DNA of 9,806 bases from Sulfurimonas sp. (lineage in GTDB: Bacteria; Campylobacterota; Campylobacteria; Campylobacterales; Sulfurimonadaceae). Of this stretch, positions 4,717 through 9,806 are shown one piece after another (position 1 is the first letter of the stretch; each line of letters opens with the position of its first letter). The translations under genes and the position numbers were made by a program. Under the pieces are notes generated by a model. The model did not search any database and was not told where the DNA came from. It worked only from the letters and a program-made list of their open reading frames with translations. The stretch is taken from the NCBI RefSeq assembly GCF_023229105.1, contig NZ_JALNZY010000072.1:1-9806 (forward strand), in the 5' to 3' direction.

Positions 4717-7700
4717 TTAGCTCACCTTAGATTTTTCTGATTTTTCAACATCTTTAATTTTGAAAACTACTGCATACATAAGTGGCACGTAAATTAGATT
4801 TAAAACAGTTGCCCATGCTACTCCAAATCCAAGGGATACTGCCATTGGTTGAAGTATCATAGCTTGCCCTGAAGCAAAAAATATCAATGTGCTAATTCCT
4901 AAAACAGTTGTGAGCGATGTCAGTAAAATCGGTCTTAATCTTGTTTGTGCCTGCTTCATTAGTTGCTCTGTATTTCTTGCATTTTTTATGAAATTTACTA
5001 CAATAAGTCCATCATTAACTACAACGCCTGCTAGTCCTACGACTCCTATCATTCCGGGCATCGTTATATTTATCCCCATGACCATGTGCCCAAACAGGAC
5101 GCCGAGTAAAACAAGCGGTATTGTGCTTATAACGATGAGAGATTTTTTTATGGAGTCAAAAAGCCAAACTAGCGTTATAAAAATCAAAAAGATTGCTATA
5201 AATGCGGACTGCATCAACTCTCTTTTATTTTTGGCATTTTCTTTTTCCTCTCCCTTTATTTCAAGCTTATAGCCCTCGCTATTTAATTTTGAGAATGTCC
5301 TCTCAAGTTTACTCATAACCTCAGCAGAGGTAGCAATATCCTTATCTATTGATGCGGTTACGGTTCTAATCCTTACTCCGTTTTCTTTTTGAAGAGCCAC
5401 AAATCCTTGAGTCATTATAAAGTCACAAACATCTTTTAGCAAAACAAAAGTATCGCTAGAGGGAACTTGAATTTCTATTCTATCTATAGAGTTTATCTGC
5501 TCCTTTATTTTGCTTTCTATCTTTATACGCACAAGCCCGTTTTCATTGAACATTTTGCCGTATTCGCCTTTGAGATAATATGCCCTTAGCTCTGTGGATA
5601 TATACTGCTCATTAAAGCCTAATTGCTGTCCATATTCATTAACACGAAGTTTAAGCTCTTTTTCGCCGAGAGTTGCATCGTTTGAGATATTATCTACACC
5701 CTCGATGGTTCTTAGCGCACCCTCTAACTCTTTTATGCCCAACAAAGCTTTTTGTTCATCATTTGCACTAAGGCTTATCTCAATATCTGAAGCTACTACC
5801 CCTGCTCCGGGAACTTTGACAACAAGCTCCTCATAGACTATATTCCCATTCTCTTTAAGATTTCTAAAGGGTTCTATAACTCTCTGCACCTCTTTTGCTA
5901 TATCTCTTGCATCTCTTTGTCTTTTTAAGATATCTTTATCGTACTCGATTGAGAGATATGGGCTGATATATTTATCAAAAACATTATCCGCAGCACGTTC
6001 ACTCAAATCTATAAAGATATGAAAAAGATGTTCTCCCGTCTCAGCCATATTTTTAGCATCAAGCTTAAAGCCGATTATCGATGTGATGGATGAGATATCA
6101 TCGCCTTTGATATTTTTTAAAAGCTCCCTCTCAAGCTCGGTTACAATCATTTCTGTATCTTCAAGCTCATTGTTGATATTTACCTTTCCATAGACATAAA
6201 CCTGTGTCGTGTCAAAATCGGGGAAGAGTTGAAATTTGGAGTTTTTAATCATAACGGTCGTTAAAGACAAAATAGTTACAATCATAACTATCAAGGAGAC
6301 CCACTTTTTTCTAAAGACAAAATGAAGAACTCTATTATGCCAAGAGGAGAGTTTTTTCCAGATTTTTTTCGTAGAACTCTCACTATGCGATACCTTTAAA
6401 AAGTCATGTGCATGAAGCGGAAGAAAGTAAAATGCCTCAAAAAGTGATGAGAGAAGCAGGACTGTTATCATGATAGGAATTATTTTTATAAACATTCCCA
6501 TCTCGCCCGTAAGTAAAAGCATAGGTAAAAATGCAAAAACAGTTGTAAGCGTTGCCGCTAAAACTGCCGGAAACATCTCCTGTGCGCCAAGGATGGCTGC
6601 TTCTCTTCTATCCATACCCTCTTCTAGATGCCTGTATATATTCTCGGCAACAACAATTGCTTCATCAACTAGCATCCCAAGAGCTATAAGCGCTCCAAGA
6701 AGAGAGAGCATATTTAAGCTATCGCCCATAATCTCGGTAGCAATAAGTCCTATCATAAAACTAAGAGGAATTCCCATAGCAACAACAAAAGCTATGCCGC
6801 GATTTATAAATATAAGCATTGCTAAAAATACAAGCATAAGTCCAAAGGTCATATTTGTAAAAACGGTATTTAAACGGTTTTTAATCCATATTGAAGTATC
6901 TGTATATATTTCATACTGAAGCTCAGGATGAAGTTTTTCACTCTCTTTTAAAAGAACTCTTACCTGCTTGACAAGCTCTATAGCATTTCCCTCTTTTGCT
7001 TTTGTAATATTTATAGATACATTTCTTACCCCGTTATAGTGAGAGAGTTCCGTCTCATCGCTAAGCTTAAAGGAGACATCTGCAATATCGCCTATGCGAA
7101 CTCTTAGGCTGCCCACATTTACGACCGTACTCTCAATGTCTATCTTACTTTTTTCGCCGTTATATGTTGAGATATAGAGATGAGAACCTCTATCTTTAAT
7201 GGTTCCTATGGGAAAAACAGAGCTTATATTTTTTAGTGCTTCTACGGCTAAAGCGGGCTGTAGTCCAAACGCCAAAACTTTTTGCTCATCAATCTTTATA
7301 ACCAGCTCTTCTTCGGCATCACCACGAATTGTAATATCGCTTAAATCTTTAAGCTTACTAAGTTCACTCTTTAGCTCCTCTGCTCTTTGAAGTAGCTCCT
7401 CTTTCGGTCTATCTCCAGCTAGTGCCACTAGAGCCAAAGGAAAGCTGTGCAGCTGTATCTTTGCTATGGGTTCTGACATATCTGAGGGCAAATCTTTTTT
7501 TACGCCGCTTACTATATCTTTTACGTCATTTAAAACATTCACATTGTCAGAACCGGGTTTAATATCTGCTATGATAGAAAAAGAGCCATTTTTAATAGTT
7601 GTCTTTATGATATCAAGTTCACTTATATTTTGCAGATCATCCTCTATGGTTTTAACAACCATCTTGTCAAGCACATCGGCAGAAGTGCCGACATAGCCGC

Positions 7701-7851
7701 CACTAATGGCGATTTTATCCATATTCATGGGAGGAAATATCTCTTTTGGAATATTTATATAAGCAAATATGGAGAGAGCAAAAATAAATGCAAGTAAAAT
7801 ATGGTTGAGTAGCGGTTTATCTATCGCAAACTCTAAAAAACGACGAATCAT
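4717..7851 (-). CDS. RND-family efflux permease (AcrB-like), inner membrane
   Basis: This 1044-aa protein has the full RND length and layout: one N-terminal membrane helix (about 15-33), a large periplasmic loop, helices from about 330 to 480, a second loop to about 870, and a final helix bundle. Such permeases use the proton gradient to expel drugs, detergents or metals through an adaptor and an outer-membrane channel. The helix-4 motif reads LGMLVDEAIVVAENI (D396, E397), where AcrB has Asp-Asp; at the AcrB Lys940 position the helix-10 motif has Asn (VVVNDGLIVVNF, N946). ATG 7851 has AGAGGT upstream and lies 9 bp after the ftsL-like stop, so it is probably in the rsmH operon. No adaptor or channel gene is in the window, so the substrate cannot be told. 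Ends at TAA 4717-4719. Confidence 0.93.
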   Translation of the reverse strand: MIRRFLEFAIDKPLLNHILLAFIFALSIFAYINIPKEIFPPMNMDKIAISGGYVGTSADVLDKMVVKTIEDDLQNISELDIIKTTIKNGSFSIIADIKPGSDNVNVLNDVKDIVSGVKKDLPSDMSEPIAKIQLHSFPLALVALAGDRPKEELLQRAEELKSELSKLKDLSDITIRGDAEEELVIKIDEQKVLAFGLQPALAVEALKNISSVFPIGTIKDRGSHLYISTYNGEKSKIDIESTVVNVGSLRVRIGDIADVSFKLSDETELSHYNGVRNVSINITKAKEGNAIELVKQVRVLLKESEKLHPELQYEIYTDTSIWIKNRLNTVFTNMTFGLMLVFLAMLIFINRGIAFVVAMGIPLSFMIGLIATEIMGDSLNMLSLLGALIALGMLVDEAIVVAENIYRHLEEGMDRREAAILGAQEMFPAVLAATLTTVFAFLPMLLLTGEMGMFIKIIPIMITVLLLSSLFEAFYFLPLHAHDFLKVSHSESSTKKIWKKLSSWHNRVLHFVFRKKWVSLIVMIVTILSLTTVMIKNSKFQLFPDFDTTQVYVYGKVNINNELEDTEMIVTELERELLKNIKGDDISSITSIIGFKLDAKNMAETGEHLFHIFIDLSERAADNVFDKYISPYLSIEYDKDILKRQRDARDIAKEVQRVIEPFRNLKENGNIVYEELVVKVPGAGVVASDIEISLSANDEQKALLGIKELEGALRTIEGVDNISNDATLGEKELKLRVNEYGQQLGFNEQYISTELRAYYLKGEYGKMFNENGLVRIKIESKIKEQINSIDRIEIQVPSSDTFVLLKDVCDFIMTQGFVALQKENGVRIRTVTASIDKDIATSAEVMSKLERTFSKLNSEGYKLEIKGEEKENAKNKRELMQSAFIAIFLIFITLVWLFDSIKKSLIVISTIPLVLLGVLFGHMVMGINITMPGMIGVVGLAGVVVNDGLIVVNFIKNARNTEQLMKQAQTRLRPILLTSLTTVLGISTLIFFASGQAMILQPMAVSLGFGVAWATVLNLIYVPLMYAVVFKIKDVEKSEKSKVS

Positions 7852-7860
7852 TAGACCTCT

Positions 7861-8157
7861 TTAAAATAGTGTGTCGAGTATCTGGTTCTTAAATCTAATG
7901 GACTCAACTGAGCCTTTTATGAGTCTATTCTCTTCTTTTAGAGTGTCGTACTCACTTTTGAGTTTTGATATATCTCTGCTTTTATAATATATCTGCTGCT
8001 GAATATATATTTTTGGAAAGATGACAATGCAAACAAGTGCAATAGTAAGCAAAACATACAAAAGATGATTTAAATCTACGCCTTTTTGTGGATTTAGAAC
8101 TAAATCAATCTCATCTAGTAACTCAGTCTTAGCGCTCAAGTTGTATATCCGTTTCAA
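7861..8157 (-). CDS. ftsL: FtsL-like cell-division protein
   Basis: The 98-aa product has the FtsL/DivIC layout: a short cytoplasmic N-terminus (1-30), one membrane helix (HLLYVLLTIALVCIVIFP, about 31-48), and a periplasmic coiled coil rich in Lys, Glu and Leu (about 58-92). FtsL joins FtsB and FtsQ in the divisome and activates septal wall synthesis. Sequence identity in this family is low, so the name rests on topology and on its place directly after rsmH, as in many dcw clusters. The frame starts at TTG 8157 and overlaps rsmH by 29 bp; only a weak AAGAG lies before it, and the protein has no internal Met, so a later TTG (8139) is the other possibility. The next gene, unusually, is an RND permease rather than ftsI. 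Confidence 0.75.
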   Translation of the reverse strand: MKRIYNLSAKTELLDEIDLVLNPQKGVDLNHLLYVLLTIALVCIVIFPKIYIQQQIYYKSRDISKLKSEYDTLKEENRLIKGSVESIRFKNQILDTLF

Positions 8158-9064
8158 AAACTCTTAACTTTGCGCTTCTGCTTCGAGAGTTTGCCCTTAG
8201 CTCCTCATCTTCTGCCGTAAGAGGTTTTTTTGTTAAAATTTTTCCGTATGAGTAATCATTGCTACATGTGCATCTCATAGCCTCTTTTGGGCAGATGCAG
8301 TTCTCTCTCCACTTACTAAACCTGTTTTTAACGATTCTGTCTTCAAGTGAGTGAAAAGAGATAATTGCTATCTTTGTATTTGAAAACCTTGCTTCTTCTA
8401 TTGTGTCTAAAAGTGAATTTAACTCCCCTAGTTCATCGTTTACTTCTATGCGTATCGCCTGCATAAGAAGAGTTGCGGGATGGATTTTTTTCCCTGTGGG
8501 CATCAGGTGTTTTATGGCTTCACTTAGCTCTTTTGCAGAAGAAAAAGGGCGATTATCTACTATGAAAGAGGCTATCTTTTTATAGTTTCTAAGTTCGCCA
8601 TACTCTAGCAAAATCCTCTGTAGCTCTTTATTTGAATACTCATTTATAACCGTCGCTGCACTAAGAGGAGCATCTTTATCCATTCTCATATCAAGATTTT
8701 CGCTAGAAAAAGAGAATCCTCTCTCCTTTTGATCAAGCTGAAGTGACGAAACCCCAATATCTGCCAAAATACCTTTAATCTCTCTCTTATCATGTTCTTT
8801 GAGGATATCTTTTATTACACAGGAAAAACGCCCTTTTTTAATCTCTACTCTATCTTTATACGGCTCAAGTCTTGAGGTTGAAAAATCTATGGCGCTTTGG
8901 TCTTGGTCTATTCCTATAACTTTTACATGCGGGTTTGCTTCTAAAATCATAGAGGAGTGACCGCCATAGCCCATTGTGCAGTCTATAATTATCCCCTCTT
9001 TTATATCGCTAAACGTTTCTAGTACCTGCGTATATAAAACTGGAACGTGCGGAATATTCTGCAT
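8129..9064 (-). CDS. rsmH: 16S rRNA (cytosine-1402-N4)-methyltransferase RsmH
   Basis: RsmH (MraW) uses S-adenosylmethionine to methylate N4 of C1402 in the ribosomal P site, fine-tuning start-codon decoding. The 311-aa length is typical. The family motifs appear in order: HVPVL (6-10), the SAM-binding DCTMGYGGHS (28-37), GIDQDQSAI (51-59), ADIGVSSLQLD (101-111), RGFSF (115-119), LDMRMD (124-129), HPATLLMQAIRIEVN (195-209), ISFHSLEDR (235-243) and NSRSRSAKLRV (292-302). A four-cysteine patch (C256, C258, C265, C267) is also common in the family. ATG 9064 is preceded by an AGGG-type binding site and a -10 box. It is the first gene of a probable rsmH - ftsL-like - RND operon. Confidence 0.97.
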   Translation of the reverse strand: MQNIPHVPVLYTQVLETFSDIKEGIIIDCTMGYGGHSSMILEANPHVKVIGIDQDQSAIDFSTSRLEPYKDRVEIKKGRFSCVIKDILKEHDKREIKGILADIGVSSLQLDQKERGFSFSSENLDMRMDKDAPLSAATVINEYSNKELQRILLEYGELRNYKKIASFIVDNRPFSSAKELSEAIKHLMPTGKKIHPATLLMQAIRIEVNDELGELNSLLDTIEEARFSNTKIAIISFHSLEDRIVKNRFSKWRENCICPKEAMRCTCSNDYSYGKILTKKPLTAEDEELRANSRSRSAKLRVFETDIQLER

Positions 9065-9090
9065 TTAAACCCTATGTTATTTTTTCTATA

Positions 9091-9096
9091 ATTATA
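9091..9096 (-). promoter_or_regulatory. Probable -10 box for rsmH
   Basis: Read on the minus strand this is TATAAT, 26 bp upstream of the rsmH ATG, in the only clear gap before the operon. No well-spaced -35 is visible. It faces away from the response-regulator gene, so the 92-bp gap holds two divergent promoters. Confidence 0.55.
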
Positions 9097-9100
9097 CATT

Positions 9101-9114
9101 AACTTTGTAAAGTT
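9101..9114. promoter_or_regulatory. Small inverted repeat between divergent promoters
   Basis: AACTTT (9101-9106) and AAAGTT (9109-9114) form an inverted repeat with a 2-bp centre, midway between the rsmH and response-regulator -10 boxes. An operator is possible, but AT-rich 6-bp arms arise easily by chance. Confidence 0.2.
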
Positions 9115-9129
9115 TAATTTTTATTAGTG

Positions 9130-9135
9130 TATGAT
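9130..9135 (+). promoter_or_regulatory. Possible -10 box for the response-regulator gene
   Basis: TATGAT lies 21 bp upstream of ATG 9157. TTGTAA at 9105-9110 is a weak -35 candidate, at 19-bp spacing. AAGAGTGG just upstream of the ATG is the likely ribosome binding site. Confidence 0.4.
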
Positions 9136-9156
9136 TAAGCAAAAAAGAGTGGAAAT

Positions 9157-9806
9157 ATGCAGACATTCATAAGTCAGTATTATATAATATTTATAGGATT
9201 TATTAGTGCGGCAACTCTTATAGTTATATATATTTTCATAAAAATGTTTCGAAATCATAAGACTTATTCTACTCAAAAAAAAGAAGAAAAAGTTGAAGCC
9301 AAAGAGGAGTCTAAAGAGCTTCTTAAAGAGGTTACCACCCCAGCACTTGCTATCATAAAAAAACGAGAACTTATACCACATGATAAAATTACTAAAGATG
9401 ATTTTGCCATTTTTAAAGGCACAAGAGTATTGATTGCCGAAGACAACATAATAAATCAAAAGGTTATTACCGGACTTTTATCAACTTCAGGCATAGATAT
9501 AACTATCGCGAATGATGGTCAAGAAGTCCTCAATATTCTACAAAACGATAGTGATTTTGCAGTAATATTTATGGATGTTCACATGCCTATAATGGACGGA
9601 TTTGAAGCCACAAGACTCATTAGAGAAGATTCAAAATACAATCACATTCCAATAGTTGCTCTAAGCGGCGACATAGCAACGGATGACATTCAAAACATGC
9701 TAAAAGCGGGAATGGAAGCACATCTTCAAAAGCCTCTAAAGATGGACGCTCTTTATGATATTTTATACATTTATACTACAGGCGAGGAGTCTCAAAAAAT
9801 ACACAA
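9157..9806 (+). CDS. Membrane-anchored response-regulator receiver protein (partial, 3' end cut off)
   Basis: The frame opens at ATG 9157 and is still open at the window edge after 216 codons. Residues about 8-31 form one hydrophobic membrane helix (YYIIFIGFISAATLIVIYIF), and residues 35-85 are a charged Lys/Glu linker. From about 88 there is a CheY-like receiver domain: acidic pair E95-D96 (LIAEDN), phospho-acceptor D140 (FMDVHMPIMDGFEA), switch residue S170 (ALSGD) and conserved K192 (QKPL). The receiver therefore looks able to be phosphorylated by a histidine kinase. The AEDNxINQ and ATRLIR patterns are those of receivers found in hybrid kinases and multi-domain proteins. Any output domain lies beyond the edge. 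A receiver tethered directly by its N-terminus to the membrane is uncommon. Confidence 0.9.
   Translation, partial: MQTFISQYYIIFIGFISAATLIVIYIFIKMFRNHKTYSTQKKEEKVEAKEESKELLKEVTTPALAIIKKRELIPHDKITKDDFAIFKGTRVLIAEDNIINQKVITGLLSTSGIDITIANDGQEVLNILQNDSDFAVIFMDVHMPIMDGFEATRLIREDSKYNHIPIVALSGDIATDDIQNMLKAGMEAHLQKPLKMDALYDILYIYTTGEESQKIH

Noticed and set aside
6470..6919. 149-aa plus-strand open frame within the RND permease gene
   Set aside because: It lies fully antisense to conserved RND membrane-helix motifs, has a serine/isoleucine-rich composition and no recognisable domain. The other plus-strand frames at 4889, 5594, 7199, 7466 and 8403 are rejected for the same reason.
9124..9459. 111-aa minus-strand open frame opposite the receiver gene
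   Set aside because: It is low-complexity, rich in Phe, Tyr and Lys, and antisense to a clear receiver-domain gene with conserved catalytic residues. It is a shadow frame.

Overview
The window looks like the chromosome of a Campylobacterota member, closest in style to Sulfurimonas. This rests on the AT-rich sequence, the short intergenic gaps, the order rsmH - ftsL-like gene - RND permease, and the style of the proteins; no database search was possible.

Left part (1 to about 4595): the right-hand portion of an integrated genetic element that starts beyond the left edge. Every gene here reads rightward and most are nearly abutting, so it looks like one or a few operons. The order is: a control-like region with a hairpin and a GC-rich palindrome (16-53); two tiny genes overlapping by ATGA (111-403); a helix-turn-helix protein (458-778); an unknown 183-aa protein whose 3' end forms a terminator-like hairpin (788-1339); a replication ATPase combining a DnaB N-terminal-like region with a RepA-like RecA-fold motor (1352-2920); an unknown 81-aa protein (2932-3177); an excisionase-like small protein (3174-3404); and a tyrosine recombinase (to 4567). 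The recombinase gene ends 28 bp from the 3' end of a minus-strand tRNA with a CAT anticodon (4596-4672), which is very probably the attachment site.

The most unusual signal is at the 3' end of the ATPase gene. A 30-bp sequence made of three 9-bp units occurs twice, read in two different frames. It is followed by a copy of a 20-bp sequence (14-bp perfect palindrome core) that also lies at 34-53 in front of the gene cluster. This looks like DNA selected as binding sites, possibly an iteron-type replication origin inside its own replication gene.

Right part (4596 to 9806): ordinary host chromosome. The minus strand carries rsmH (16S rRNA methyltransferase), an overlapping ftsL-like division gene and a complete RND efflux permease, probably one transcript, followed by the tRNA with its own promoter-like sequence. 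Divergent from rsmH is the start of a membrane-anchored response-regulator receiver protein, which runs off the right edge without a stop codon.
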